From Falsirhodobacter halotolerans (GTDB taxonomy: Bacteria; Pseudomonadota; Alphaproteobacteria; Rhodobacterales; Rhodobacteraceae), in contig NZ_JALJAZ010000001.1 of the NCBI RefSeq assembly GCF_022899245.1, positions 724,501 to 788,500 on the forward strand: a DNA stretch of 64,000 bases, given 5' to 3'. Numbering within the stretch: the stretch's first letter is position 1; every line of letters begins with the position of its first letter. Both the position numbers and the translations under genes were made by a program. Below the pieces are notes generated by a model that was not told where the DNA came from, searched no databases, and saw nothing but the letters and a program-made list of their open reading frames with translations. Below are positions 1 to 9,241 of the stretch, one piece after another.

Positions 1-335
1 GACGCGGGGCGCTGTTCGACGTCGCGGTGGATGTGCGGGTGGGCAGCCCCACCTATGGCCATTGGTTCGGGGCCGAGTTGTCCTTTGACAACGGCGTGCA
101 GCTTTGGATTCCGGCGGGATTCCTGCACGGATTCCTGACCTTGGTCGATGATACCGAGATTTGTTACAAATGCACCGATCACTACGCGCCCGAATGCGAC
201 GGTGCGGTGCGGTGGGACAGCGCGGGCATCGACTGGCCCATGCCGGACGGGGTGACGCCGCTTCTGTCCGACAAGGACGCCGCCGCCGGAACGCTGGCCG
301 ATTTCAAATCCCCCTTCACGATGGACAAGGCATGA
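1..335 (+). CDS. rfbC: dTDP-4-dehydrorhamnose 3,5-epimerase, 3' part only
   Basis: The gene enters from the left edge; only about the last 110 residues are present, with codons in phase from base 3. The cupin-type epimerase isomerises dTDP-4-keto-6-deoxyglucose at C3 and C5. Family signatures visible are [19 protein letters not shown] near the edge and [13 protein letters not shown] further on. The stop codon overlaps the rfbB start in an ATGA, so the rfb genes form one translationally coupled operon. The active-site His/Asp of the N-terminal part lies outside the window, so catalytic integrity cannot be judged. Confidence 0.93.
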   Translation, partial: RGALFDVAVDVRVGSPTYGHWFGAELSFDNGVQLWIPAGFLHGFLTLVDDTEICYKCTDHYAPECDGAVRWDSAGIDWPMPDGVTPLLSDKDAAAGTLADFKSPFTMDKA

Positions 336-1366
336 AACTCCTGATCACCGGCGGGGCCGGCTTCATCGGGTCGGCCGTGGTGCGGCAGGCGATCCGCGAC
401 GGCCATGCGGTCGTGAACGTCGACGCGCTGACCTATGCCGCCTGTCTGGACAACGTGGCCGACGCGGCCACCAGCCCGGATTACACGTTCGAGCATGTGG
501 ACATCCGCGACCGCGCGGCCCTGGACCGCGTCTTTGCCGCCCACCGCCCCGATGCGGTGATGCATCTGGCCGCCGAAAGCCATGTGGACCGGTCCATCGA
601 CGGGCCGGGGGATTTCGTGCAGACGAACGTGATCGGCACCTTCAACATGCTGGAAGCCGCCCGCGCCTATTGGACCGCGCAGGGCCGCCCCGAGGGGTTC
701 CGCTTCCACCACATCTCCACCGACGAGGTGTTCGGCACGCTGGGAGAGACGGGGCAGTTCACCGAAGACACCCCCTACGCGCCCAACAGCCCCTATTCCG
801 CGTCGAAGGCGGGGTCGGATCATCTGGTGCGGGCGTGGCATGAAACCTATGGTCTGCCGGTGGTGATGACCAACTGCTCGAACAATTACGGGCCCTATCA
901 CTTCCCCGAAAAGCTGATCCCGGTGGTGATCCTGAAGGCCCTGGCCGGGGAACCGATCCCCGTTTACGGCAAGGGGGAGAACGTCCGCGACTGGCTTTAT
1001 GTCGAGGATCATGCCGACGCCCTGCTGACCGTGGTGCAAAACGGCGCGGTCGGCCGCAGCTACAACATCGGGGGCGAGAATGAGGCGCGCAACATCGACA
1101 TCGTGCAGACCATCTGCGCGATCCTCGACCGCAAGCGGCCGAAGGATGCCGCCTATGCCGACCAGATCACCTTCGTGACGGACCGTCCGGGCCACGACCT
1201 GCGCTATGCCATCGACCCCGAACGCATCCGCACCGAACTGGGTTGGCGCCCGTCGGTCACGCTGGAGCAGGGTCTGGAAAAGACCGTCGACTGGTATCTG
1301 GGGCATGAGGAGTGGTGGCGCCCCTTGCAGGCCCGCGCCGGCGGGCGGCTGGGGACCAAGGCATGA
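332..1366 (+). CDS. rfbB: dTDP-glucose 4,6-dehydratase
   Basis: Extended short-chain dehydrogenase of 344 residues that converts dTDP-glucose to dTDP-4-keto-6-deoxyglucose, the first committed step towards dTDP-rhamnose. The Rossmann motif GGAGFIGS is at residues 7-14, the catalytic YxxxK is in YSASKAG, and HISTDEVFG and [14 protein letters not shown] are typical of RmlB. The ATG at 332 is chosen over an in-frame upstream start at 161 because the conserved N terminus [13 protein letters not shown] begins there and it overlaps the rfbC stop. Its own stop overlaps rfbD. Length is normal for the family. Confidence 0.97.
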   Translation: MKLLITGGAGFIGSAVVRQAIRDGHAVVNVDALTYAACLDNVADAATSPDYTFEHVDIRDRAALDRVFAAHRPDAVMHLAAESHVDRSIDGPGDFVQTNVIGTFNMLEAARAYWTAQGRPEGFRFHHISTDEVFGTLGETGQFTEDTPYAPNSPYSASKAGSDHLVRAWHETYGLPVVMTNCSNNYGPYHFPEKLIPVVILKALAGEPIPVYGKGENVRDWLYVEDHADALLTVVQNGAVGRSYNIGGENEARNIDIVQTICAILDRKRPKDAAYADQITFVTDRPGHDLRYAIDPERIRTELGWRPSVTLEQGLEKTVDWYLGHEEWWRPLQARAGGRLGTKA

Positions 1367-2202
1367 TCCTCGTCTTCGGAAGCACGGGGCAGGTTGCGCA
1401 GGAATTGCGCCGCCGCCTGCCGGACGCGACGTTCCTGTCGCGCGATCAGGCCGATCTGTCCGATCCCGCCGCCTGCGCCGCCGCGATCATGGCGCATGAC
1501 GCAACTGCCGTGATCAACGCCGCCGCCTGGACCGCCGTGGACAAGGCCGAGACCGAGGAGCCCGCCGCCACCGTCGTGAACGGCGACGCCCCCGCCGCCA
1601 TGGCGCGCGCCTGTGCGGATAAGGGCATTCCCTTCGTCCATATCTCCACCGACTATGTCTTCGACGGCACGGGCACACGGCCCTGGCGGCCCGAGGATCC
1701 CACGAACCCGATCGGCGCCTATGGCCGGTCGAAGCTGCGGGGCGAGGAAGGGGTCGCGGCGGCGGGCGGCGTGCACGCGATCCTGCGGACAAGCTGGGTG
1801 TTTTCCGCCCACGGCGCGAATTTCGTCAAGACCATGCTGCGGCTGGCCGATCGCGGGGCGCTGAACGTGGTGGCCGATCAGGTGGGCGGCCCCACCGCCG
1901 CCGCCGACATCGCCGAGACCTGCATCGCCATGGCTCGCGGTCTGACGCGGGACACCTCCGGCATCTATCACCTGTCGGGCGGGCCGGATGTGAGCTGGGC
2001 CGATTTCGCGCGGGAAATCTTCGCGCAGGCGGGATGCCACGTGACGGTCACGGACATTCCCTCCTCCGCCTATCCCACCCCGGCCAAGCGCCCGGCGAAC
2101 AGCCGGATGGACTGCTCCGCCCTCGCCACATTCGGCCTGACGCGCCCCGACTGGCGCACGGGGCTGACCGATGTATTGAAAGACCTGGAGGTCGCACGAT
2201 GA
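1363..2202 (+). CDS. rfbD: dTDP-4-dehydrorhamnose reductase
   Basis: NADPH-dependent reductase of 279 residues forming dTDP-L-rhamnose. The N terminus [15 protein letters not shown] gives the nucleotide-binding GxTGQ turn, [10 protein letters not shown] is the RmlD signature and [10 protein letters not shown] carries the catalytic Tyr and Lys. The ATG at 1363 overlaps the rfbB stop by four bases. An in-frame ATG at 1312 would add 17 residues without family resemblance. Third gene of the rhamnose operon. Confidence 0.96.
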   Translation: MILVFGSTGQVAQELRRRLPDATFLSRDQADLSDPAACAAAIMAHDATAVINAAAWTAVDKAETEEPAATVVNGDAPAAMARACADKGIPFVHISTDYVFDGTGTRPWRPEDPTNPIGAYGRSKLRGEEGVAAAGGVHAILRTSWVFSAHGANFVKTMLRLADRGALNVVADQVGGPTAAADIAETCIAMARGLTRDTSGIYHLSGGPDVSWADFAREIFAQAGCHVTVTDIPSSAYPTPAKRPANSRMDCSALATFGLTRPDWRTGLTDVLKDLEVAR

Positions 2203-3071
2203 CGCAGCGCAAGGGGATCATTCTGGCCGGCGGTTCGGGCACGCGCCTTTATCCCATCACGATGGGCGTGTCGAAACAGCTTCTCCCGCTGTATGACAAG
2301 CCGATGATCTATTACCCGCTGTCGGTTCTGATGCTGGCGGGAATACGGGACATCGCGATCATCACCACCCCGCAGGATCAGGACCAGTTCCAGCGTCTGA
2401 TGGGCGATGGCAGCCAGTGGGGCATTCGGATCACCTGGCTGGTGCAACCGTCGCCCGACGGGCTGGCGCAGGCCTATCTGATCGCGCAGGCGTTTCTGGA
2501 CGGCGCACCTTCGGCGATGGTTCTGGGCGACAACATCTTCTTCGGCCACGGTCTGCCGGACCTAATGAAGGCGGCGGATGCGCAGCCGCAGGGCGGGACG
2601 GTCTTCGGCTATCACGTGGCCGACCCCGAACGCTATGGCGTGGTCGCCTTCGATGCCGAGGGGCGGGTGGAGACGATCATCGAAAAGCCCGAGGTTCCTC
2701 CCTCGAACTATGCCGTCACCGGCCTTTATTTCCTTGACGGCACCGCGCCGGAACGGGCGGCGTCCATCGCGCCTTCGCCGCGGGGGGAGTTGGAGATCAC
2801 CTCCCTCTTGGGGACCTATCTTCAGGATGGCCAGCTGACGGTGCAACAGATGGGACGCGGCTATGCCTGGCTCGACACCGGAACCCATGCCAGCCTGCTT
2901 GATGCCGGGAACTTCGTCCGCACGCTGGAGGAACGTCAGGGCCTGCAGACCGGCAGCCCGGACGAGATCGCGTTCACCCAAGGCTGGATCGACGCGGCGG
3001 GCCTGCAAAGCCGGATCGACATCTTCCGCAAGACGAATTACGGCAAGGCGCTGATGCAACTGTTGGACTAG
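2199..3071 (+). CDS. rfbA: glucose-1-phosphate thymidylyltransferase
   Basis: Nucleotidyltransferase of 290 residues making dTDP-glucose from glucose-1-phosphate and dTTP; it feeds rfbB. The signature GGSGTRLYPIT is at residues 9-19, followed by SKQLLPLYDKPMIYYPL. LGDNIFFGHGL holds the metal-binding Asp, and IEKPEVPPSNYAVTGLYF is the sugar-binding segment. The ATG at 2199 overlaps the rfbD stop (ATGA). Last gene of the operon; no convincing terminator hairpin is seen in the 96 bases downstream. Confidence 0.97.
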   Translation: MTQRKGIILAGGSGTRLYPITMGVSKQLLPLYDKPMIYYPLSVLMLAGIRDIAIITTPQDQDQFQRLMGDGSQWGIRITWLVQPSPDGLAQAYLIAQAFLDGAPSAMVLGDNIFFGHGLPDLMKAADAQPQGGTVFGYHVADPERYGVVAFDAEGRVETIIEKPEVPPSNYAVTGLYFLDGTAPERAASIAPSPRGELEITSLLGTYLQDGQLTVQQMGRGYAWLDTGTHASLLDAGNFVRTLEERQGLQTGSPDEIAFTQGWIDAAGLQSRIDIFRKTNYGKALMQLLD

Positions 3072-3167
3072 GGTCGCACCCCGCAACTTGTAACAGTTTT
3101 ATGACGTTTATGCTCGATTGTTCCCGTATCCGCTGATAGGGCGGAGGCAACTTCGGGGGCGTGACGC

Positions 3168-3644
3168 ATGCTGAAAACAATCTGGAACGAGTTCATCGCG
3201 CCGATCCTGCGGCGTCCGTCGCGGTATCAGGTGGCGGCGCTGTGCTGGCACGAGGCGGGCGCGGGGATCGAAATCCTCCTCATCTCCTCGCGCACGACGA
3301 AGCGGTGGATCCTGCCGAAGGGCTGGCCGAAATCGGGCCATGACGGTGCGGGCACCGCGCTGGAAGAGGCGTGGGAGGAGGCGGGCATCCGCGCCGACCG
3401 CGCCGAACCCGCCCTTGTCGGCCGCTATTCCTATCGCAAACGGCTGAGCGGCGATGTGCCGGTGCACACGCTGGTCGATGTCTATGCCATCCACGTCACG
3501 CAGCTGGCGGACCGCTTCCCCGAGGCGGGCCAGCGCGACCGCCGCTGGTTCGCGCCCGAACAGGCGGCCGGGCTGGTGGATGAACCCGAACTTGCGGCCC
3601 TGCTGCGGCGCAGCCCGGATCTGCTGCGCGCGCCCGCCCCCTGA
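3168..3644 (+). CDS. Nudix hydrolase
   Basis: Protein of 158 residues with one Nudix domain, hydrolysing a nucleoside- or inositol-linked diphosphate. The Nudix box starts in PKGWPKSG and ends in EEAWEEAGI. The catalytic Glu pair EE and the final Gly are present, but the first conserved Glu of the box is His and the conserved Arg before EE is Glu. The PKGWP entry resembles bacterial diadenosine/diphosphoinositol polyphosphate hydrolases; the substrate is inferred only to that level. An AT-richer stretch with a possible TTGTAA element (3088-3093) lies upstream, so it may have its own promoter. Confidence 0.85.
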   Translation: MLKTIWNEFIAPILRRPSRYQVAALCWHEAGAGIEILLISSRTTKRWILPKGWPKSGHDGAGTALEEAWEEAGIRADRAEPALVGRYSYRKRLSGDVPVHTLVDVYAIHVTQLADRFPEAGQRDRRWFAPEQAAGLVDEPELAALLRRSPDLLRAPAP

Positions 3645-3672
3645 CATAACCCAGAATTCCCGGACCCTTACG

Positions 3673-5172
3673 ATGACTGATGGACAAGACCAGCGGCTGC
3701 GCGATCAGCCCGAGCCGGGCTGGCGGGTGCTCGACCGCGACCTGAACCGGATCTCCCGCGTCGAATACGCCACCACCTATGTCGCGCAGCCCTTGGTGGC
3801 GGTGGGGCTGGCGATGGTGTTCGTGGCCCTGGCCGCGATCTGGGCCGCGCTGATCGCGGGCGGGGGGGCGGGCAGCCTGATCATCGTCGTGGCCTCGGCC
3901 TTTGCCGCCTATCTCGCGTTGAACATCGGCGCCAACGATGTGGCCAACAACATGGGCCCGGCGGTGGGGGCCAACGCCCTGACGATGACGGGCGCGCTGA
4001 TCATGGCGGCGATCTGCGAAACGGCGGGCGCGCTGATTGCCGGGGGCGACGTGGTGGATACCATCGCCAGCGGGATCGTGGCCCCGGCCAGTCTGGCGGA
4101 CGAGCGGATCTTCGTGATCGCGATGATGGCGGCGCTGCTGTCCTCGGCCCTATGGCTGAACCTTGCGACATGGCTGGGCGCGCCCGTGTCCACCACCCAT
4201 GCCATCGTCGGCGGGGTGGCGGGCGCGGGGATCGCCGCGGCGGGGTTCGGGGCGGTGGATTGGGGCGGGATGTCGCGCATCGCCCTGAGCTGGGTCGTCT
4301 CGCCCGTTCTGGGGGGAGGGCTGGCGGCGGCCGCGCTTTGGGTGGTGCACCGGCTGGTGATCGACCGGCCCGACAAGATCGTCGCCGCCCGCACCTGGGT
4401 GCCGGTCCTGATCGCGGTGATGGCCTGGGCGTTCGGCACCTATCTTGCGCTGAAGGGGCTGCGGCATGTGTTCGCCATCACGCTGGGGCAGGCGCTGCTG
4501 ATCGGGATGGCCTGTGCGGTTCTGTCCTGGGCGCTGGCCAAACCCTATATCCGGCGGCGGTCGAAAGGGTTGGAGAACCGCAACAAGTCGTTGAAGGTGC
4601 TGTTCCAGCTTCCCCTCGTCCTGTCCGCCGCGTTGATGAGCTTTGCCCACGGCGCGAACGATGTGTCGAACGCGATCGGCCCCTTGGCCGCGATCGTGGC
4701 GACGCTGGGCCATTCGGGCGGCGCCGGAGGCTTTGCCGTGCCGCTATGGGTGATGGTCATCGGCGCGCTGGGGATCTCGGTCGGGCTGATGCTGTTCGGG
4801 CCGCGCCTGATCCGCATGGTGGGCGACCAGATCACCAAGCTGAACGCGATGCGCGCCTATTGCGTGGCGCTGTCGGCGGCGATCACCGTGATCGCGGCCA
4901 GTTGGCTGGGCCTGCCGGTCAGTTCCACCCATATCGCCATCGGCGGGGTGTTCGGCGTCGGCTTCTTCCGCGAACGTGTGGAGGCGCGCCGTATGCGGCA
5001 GATGGCCGGCACCGTGGACATCCCCAGCATGGCGACCGAGGAGCGGCAGCGCCGCAAGCTGGTGCGCCGGTCGCATTTCATGACGATCATCGCGGCCTGG
5101 GTGATCACCGTGCCGGCGACGGCCACCGTGTCGGGTCTGGTCTTCGTGGTGCTGCGGATGCTTCAGACCTGA
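3673..5172 (+). CDS. pit: inorganic phosphate transporter, PiT family
   Basis: Inner-membrane low-affinity phosphate symporter of 499 residues with about ten hydrophobic segments. The two inverted-repeat PiT signatures are clear: NIGANDVANNMGPAVGA in the first half and FAHGANDVSNAIGPLAA in the second. Two matching GAPVSTTHAIVGG and GLPVSSTHIAIGG motifs are also present. The soluble N-terminal tail of about 35 residues is polar. The start at 3673 is chosen because upstream in-frame codons overlap the Nudix gene and lack resemblance. No phoU-like gene is adjacent. Confidence 0.92.
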   Translation: MTDGQDQRLRDQPEPGWRVLDRDLNRISRVEYATTYVAQPLVAVGLAMVFVALAAIWAALIAGGGAGSLIIVVASAFAAYLALNIGANDVANNMGPAVGANALTMTGALIMAAICETAGALIAGGDVVDTIASGIVAPASLADERIFVIAMMAALLSSALWLNLATWLGAPVSTTHAIVGGVAGAGIAAAGFGAVDWGGMSRIALSWVVSPVLGGGLAAAALWVVHRLVIDRPDKIVAARTWVPVLIAVMAWAFGTYLALKGLRHVFAITLGQALLIGMACAVLSWALAKPYIRRRSKGLENRNKSLKVLFQLPLVLSAALMSFAHGANDVSNAIGPLAAIVATLGHSGGAGGFAVPLWVMVIGALGISVGLMLFGPRLIRMVGDQITKLNAMRAYCVALSAAITVIAASWLGLPVSSTHIAIGGVFGVGFFRERVEARRMRQMAGTVDIPSMATEERQRRKLVRRSHFMTIIAAWVITVPATATVSGLVFVVLRMLQT

Positions 5173-5182
5173 CCGCGCAAGG

Positions 5183-5210
5183 GACCGGCCCGCCGTTGGG
5201 CGGACCGGTC
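5183..5210. terminator. hairpin between convergent genes
   Basis: GACCGG...CCGGTC outer arms and an inner CCGCC/GGCGG stem separated by one mismatch, in the 47 bases between the convergent pit and Nramp-like genes. There is no strong T-run directly after the stem on either strand, so termination is likely but not proven. Confidence 0.5.
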
Positions 5211-5219
5211 ATCGGCATT

Positions 5220-6473
5220 TTAGAAGAAGTTGCCGATGCGGGTGTAAAGCTCGTTCAGGGCCAGCGCCACGAAGGCGGCGGCGCACAGCACCAGCAGAAC
5301 GTTCGTCAGCCACTTGTTGCGCCATTCCGCCGGAATGCGGTCGGTGTTCAGGATCCACAGCAGGGTGATCGCCATGAACGGCATGAACAGCGATCCCAGA
5401 ACGCCGTAGGCCAGGATCAGATAGACCGGCTGGCCCAGGAACATCATGATCATCGGCGGGAAGGTCAGCCACAGGATATAGAATTTGTAAAAGCGCCCCC
5501 CGGACATGCGGTCGGGATGGTTGTGGGCCTTGCCCTGCACATGGCCGAGGAAGTCCGCGAACATCAGGCTGACCCCGTTCCACACGCCCACCAGCGACGA
5601 CATGGACGCGGCCCAGAAGCCGATCAGGAACAGCTTGCTGACCCAGACGCCATAGCGTTCGCCCAGCACACCGGCCAGATCGACCATCCCCTGATCGCCG
5701 CGCCCGATGGCGATGCCTGCGGAATAGAGAAGCTCCACCCCCACGATCAGGGTGGAGATCACGAACAGCCCCGTCACGACATAGGCGATCGAGTTGTCGA
5801 TCCGCATCACGCGCATGAAACGCGGGGTGGTCCAGCCCTTTTCCCGCAGCCAGTAGCCATAGGCGGCCAGCGTGATCGTGCCCCCGACGCCGCCCGCGAC
5901 GCTCAGGACGTTGATCATCGCCCCTTCGGGGATCAGCGGCACAAGGCCCGTCAGAACCTCGCCCAGATTGGGCAGGGTCAGGGCGGCGGCGATGACCATG
6001 GTGATGAACATCAGCGCGACCAGCCAGGTCAGGACCTTTTCGAACCGGGCATAGCGGCCCGACCAGACAAGGGCGGCGCCGATCAGCCCCGACAGGATGC
6101 CCCAGGCTGGAACACCCATGAACGGGAACAGCGAATACAGCGCAAGGCCCGTTCCCGCCATGGCCGCCGCGCCATAGACGAAGCCCCAGATGGTGATGTA
6201 GGGGCCGAAATACCAATGCGTCCAGCGGCCAAGGCTGCTCCAGCCCTCGAAGATCGTGTTGCCGGTGGCCAGACAGTAACGGCCCGCCCCCTCGACCAGA
6301 ACCACCTTCATGATGCAGCCCGCGATCACCGACCACAGCAGGGCATAGCCGTAAAGGCTGCCCGCCACCGTCGTCGCGATCAGATCCGCCGCGCCGACAC
6401 CTGTGGCCGCCACGACCAGACCCGGCCCGACAAGGCTCCACCGGGGCACGCGGCCGTTCTCAGGATTGCTCAT
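5220..6473 (-). CDS. Nramp-fold transporter with non-canonical metal site
   Basis: Membrane protein of 417 residues with about eleven hydrophobic segments and the N-terminal GPGLVVAATGVGAADL of the Nramp/SLC11 superfamily. Canonical Nramp proteins bind Mn2+/Fe2+ through DPGN in the first helix and MPH in the sixth. Here these regions read TGVGAADL and AAYGYW, so the usual ligands are missing and the cargo is unknown. The start at 6473 follows a good purine-rich ribosome site (GGGAGGACAGGG). It is transcribed away from the gluconate dehydrogenase operon and converges on pit. It may transport Mg2+ or another ligand, or have a different coupling mechanism. Confidence 0.75.
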   Translation of the reverse strand: MSNPENGRVPRWSLVGPGLVVAATGVGAADLIATTVAGSLYGYALLWSVIAGCIMKVVLVEGAGRYCLATGNTIFEGWSSLGRWTHWYFGPYITIWGFVYGAAAMAGTGLALYSLFPFMGVPAWGILSGLIGAALVWSGRYARFEKVLTWLVALMFITMVIAAALTLPNLGEVLTGLVPLIPEGAMINVLSVAGGVGGTITLAAYGYWLREKGWTTPRFMRVMRIDNSIAYVVTGLFVISTLIVGVELLYSAGIAIGRGDQGMVDLAGVLGERYGVWVSKLFLIGFWAASMSSLVGVWNGVSLMFADFLGHVQGKAHNHPDRMSGGRFYKFYILWLTFPPMIMMFLGQPVYLILAYGVLGSLFMPFMAITLLWILNTDRIPAEWRNKWLTNVLLVLCAAAFVALALNELYTRIGNFF

Positions 6474-6752
6474 CCCTGTCCTCCCATATTTTATTTTTCA
6501 CGGCGGGCGCCTCCGCCCCCGGACCGTGATCGTGTTCAAGACCTAAAGGCAATCCGCCGTTCAGGTAAAGCGTTCGTGATGGGCGGGGGCGAGCATTTGC
6601 ACGGCGGTCAGAATTTTCGCGGTTTCGTGAAGAAGCGGGTTGTGGCGGGGAGATACGGGTTTTATCACGAAGCCATGATGTCTGCGGCCTGTCGTCGCGC
6701 ATGTCCTTTTCAAAGCCACCAAGTCCGGCCTTCCGCCGGTAGGGAGCAATCC
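6474..6752. promoter_or_regulatory. divergent intergenic region
   Basis: 279 bases without a gene between the Nramp-like gene (minus) and the gluconate dehydrogenase operon (plus). It contains a GC-rich inverted repeat at 6499-6528 (CACGG/CCGTG enclosing GGGCG/CGCCC) next to an A/T-rich stretch just upstream of the minus-strand ribosome site. A candidate sigma70-type promoter for the plus strand is TTGTGG (6640-6645), 17 bases, TATCAC (6663-6668). Both are visual calls. Confidence 0.4.
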
Positions 6753-7454
6753 ATGACCGACCTTCCCGGCCTTCCCAGCCGCCGCAGCTTTCTGAAAGCG
6801 TCGGCTGCCGGTGCGGCGCTTTCGGGGTTTGCGCTGTCCGCAAAAGCCCAAGCCCCTCAACCCCCCGTCCCGCTGGACCAGTATGAGCGCGAGTATCTGA
6901 ACGGCGTCGAATGGGCCTTCGTGCTTGCCGCCGTCTCCCGCCTCATCCCGTCGGAGGGCGATGGCCCCGGCGCGATCGAGGCGCGGGTGCCCGTGTTCAT
7001 CGACCGCCAATTGGCGGGGGATTACGGCGCGGCGTCGGATTGGTACATGGAAGGTCCGTTCCAGCCGGATGCCGACCCGCTGCGCGGTTGGCAGACGCCG
7101 CTGAACCCCGCCCAGATCTACCGCGAGGCGATTCCGCTGGTCGATCAGTGGTGCACCGACCAGCACGGCGCGATCTTCGCCGATCTGGACGATGATGTGC
7201 AGGACGCGGTTCTGACCGCGCTGCAAAAGAACGAGGCCGGCCTTGCGCCCGAACTGAAGGATTTCTTCACGATCCTTCTGGCGAACACCAAGGAAGGTTA
7301 CCTGTCGGACCCGATGTATGGCGGCAATCACGACATGCAGGCCTGGGTCTATGTCGGGTTCCCCGGCGCACGGGCCAATTACAAGGAATGGGTTGACCGT
7401 TTCAACGTCGAATACCCGCTCGGACCGGTTTCGATCAAAGGCGAGAGGGCATAA
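6753..7454 (+). CDS. gluconate 2-dehydrogenase gamma subunit (subunit 3), Tat-exported
   Basis: Protein of 233 residues with a twin-arginine signal, SRRSFLK at about residues 9-15 followed by an Ala-rich hydrophobic stretch and a likely cleavage after AKA. The mature part matches the gluconate 2-dehydrogenase subunit 3 family, with FFTILLANTKEGYLSDPMYGGN near the C terminus. This subunit carries the signal used to export the cofactor-loaded flavoprotein, which itself lacks a signal. The ATG at 6753 is chosen to give an intact Tat signal after AGGGAG. The next gene begins three bases after the stop. Confidence 0.9.
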   Translation: MTDLPGLPSRRSFLKASAAGAALSGFALSAKAQAPQPPVPLDQYEREYLNGVEWAFVLAAVSRLIPSEGDGPGAIEARVPVFIDRQLAGDYGAASDWYMEGPFQPDADPLRGWQTPLNPAQIYREAIPLVDQWCTDQHGAIFADLDDDVQDAVLTALQKNEAGLAPELKDFFTILLANTKEGYLSDPMYGGNHDMQAWVYVGFPGARANYKEWVDRFNVEYPLGPVSIKGERA

Positions 7455-7457
7455 AGC

Positions 7458-9227
7458 ATGGCACGTCAGGAAAAAAAACGCGACGTGGTGATCGTCGGTC
7501 TGGGCTGGACCGGCGCGATCATCGGCAAGGAACTGGCCGACGAAGGGCTTGACGTTCTCGCGCTGGAGCGTGGGCACGATCAGGATACCGTGCCCAATTT
7601 CCAATACCCCGACATGATCGACGAGCTGAAATACGGCATCCGTCTGAAAATGATGCAGAAGCCCAGCCAGCAGACGGTCACGATCCGCCGCACGGAAAGC
7701 GAGACGGCGCTGCCTTATCGCAGCCTGGGATCGTTCCTGCCCGGCAACGGCGTGGGCGGGGCCGGCACGCACTGGAACGGCCTGAACTGGCGTCCGCAGG
7801 CCGAGGAGCTGCGCCTGCGTTCCTATATCTCGGAGCGTTGGGGCGAGGGGATCATCCCCGAGGACATGACGATTGGCGATTACCCCGTCTCCTATGACGA
7901 GATGGAGCCTTTCTTCACCCGTTTCGAAAAGGTCGCGGGGATTTCCGGCACGGCGGGCAACCTGAACGGTCAGCGCCGCGAGGGCGGCAACCCGTTCGAG
8001 GCGTGGCGTTCGGAAGAGTATCCGATGCCCGCCATGCCCACGACCTATGACGGGCACAAGTTCGCCGAAGCGGCGCGCGCCATGGGCTATCACCCGTTCC
8101 CGGCGCCGGGTGGCATCGCCTCCACCTCGTATGTGAACGAATACGGGATGCAGATGGGGCCGTGCAACCACTGCGGCTTCTGCGAACGCTACGGCTGCTA
8201 CCAATATTCCAAATCCTCGCCGCAGACGACCATTCTGGACGCGCTGCGCCGGATGCCGAACTTCGAATACCGCACGGAATCCGAAGTTCTGCGGGTGGAG
8301 ATGGCCGCCGACGGGCGCACCGCGACAGGCGTCACCTATTTCGACGAAAAGGCGGGGGAGGAAGTCTTCCAACCGGCCGACATCGTCGTCCTGGCGTCGT
8401 ATCAGCTGAACAACGTGCACCTGATGCTGCTGTCGGGCATCGGCCAGCCGTATAACGCGGTGACGGGCGAAGGCGTGACGGGCAAGAACTACGCCTATCA
8501 GATGAACGGCGGCGTGACGATGTTCTTCAAGGATGAACATTTCAACCCGTTCGTCGGCACCGGCGCCAACGGCATGTGCATCGACGATTTCGGGATCAAC
8601 AACATCGACTTCGGGGCCGAAGGGTTCATCGGTGGCGCCTACTGGCGGTCGGGTCAGACGAACGGCCAGCCGATCCGGTCGATGCCGCTGCCGTCGGGCA
8701 CCCCGGCATGGGGTGCGGACTGGAAGGCCGCCGTGGGCGAATGGTATGGTCATGCCATGAGCATCGGAACCCACGGTTCGTGCATGTCCTATGCCACGAA
8801 CCATCTGGATCTCGACCCGACCTATACCGACCGGCACGGGCGTCCGCTGATGCGCATGACGTTCAACTGGAACCCCAACGACATCCGCATGACCCAGTTC
8901 ATGAAGGGCAAGGCCGAGGAGGTCGCGCGGACCATGAACCCCGACCTGATGCAATCGAGCTTCAAGTCGGAAGGCGCGCAATACGACGTGCGCCCCTATC
9001 AGACGACGCACAATACCGGCGGGCACATCATGTCGGAATCGCCCACCACCGGGGCGGTCAACAAGTTCAGCCAGGCCTGGGACAAGCATAACGTCTTTAT
9101 CACCGGGGCGGGCAACTTCGTGCAGAACATCCAGTACAACCCGACCGGTCTGGTCGGCGGGCTGGCCTATCACACGGCCCACGCGATCCGCACGCAATAC
9201 CTGTCCAACCCGCGCAACCTGGTCTGA
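7458..9227 (+). CDS. GMC-family FAD dehydrogenase, gluconate 2-dehydrogenase-like large subunit
   Basis: Flavoprotein of 589 residues oxidising a sugar or sugar acid in the periplasm and passing electrons to the cytochrome c subunit. The FAD dinucleotide motif DVVIVGLGWTGAIIG is near residues 9-23. The C-terminal GMC segment is NPTGLVGGLAYHTAHAI. A Cys cluster C236-x2-C239-x2-C242-x4-C247 is a candidate iron-sulfur site, as known for FAD-dependent glucose dehydrogenase. No signal peptide is seen, consistent with hitch-hiking on the gamma subunit. Codons 5-7 contain a run of eight A. Substrate assignment (gluconate, 2-ketogluconate, sorbitol) is by family only. Confidence 0.9.
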   Translation: MARQEKKRDVVIVGLGWTGAIIGKELADEGLDVLALERGHDQDTVPNFQYPDMIDELKYGIRLKMMQKPSQQTVTIRRTESETALPYRSLGSFLPGNGVGGAGTHWNGLNWRPQAEELRLRSYISERWGEGIIPEDMTIGDYPVSYDEMEPFFTRFEKVAGISGTAGNLNGQRREGGNPFEAWRSEEYPMPAMPTTYDGHKFAEAARAMGYHPFPAPGGIASTSYVNEYGMQMGPCNHCGFCERYGCYQYSKSSPQTTILDALRRMPNFEYRTESEVLRVEMAADGRTATGVTYFDEKAGEEVFQPADIVVLASYQLNNVHLMLLSGIGQPYNAVTGEGVTGKNYAYQMNGGVTMFFKDEHFNPFVGTGANGMCIDDFGINNIDFGAEGFIGGAYWRSGQTNGQPIRSMPLPSGTPAWGADWKAAVGEWYGHAMSIGTHGSCMSYATNHLDLDPTYTDRHGRPLMRMTFNWNPNDIRMTQFMKGKAEEVARTMNPDLMQSSFKSEGAQYDVRPYQTTHNTGGHIMSESPTTGAVNKFSQAWDKHNVFITGAGNFVQNIQYNPTGLVGGLAYHTAHAIRTQYLSNPRNLV

Positions 9228-9241
9228 GGGGAGAGATCGTC

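Noticed and set aside
182-1306. 374-codon minus-strand frame opposite rfbB
   Set aside because: No family resemblance; rfbB is unambiguous.
4152-7454. 1100-codon open frame across pit, the Nramp-like gene and the gamma subunit
   Set aside because: Only its last 233 codons (from 6753) resemble a protein. The rest is Arg/Pro/His/Gln-rich shadow translation antisense to the Nramp-like gene or out of frame with pit.
6561-9197. 878-codon minus-strand frame opposite the GMC dehydrogenase
   Set aside because: Low-complexity composition and full overlap with a well-supported gene.
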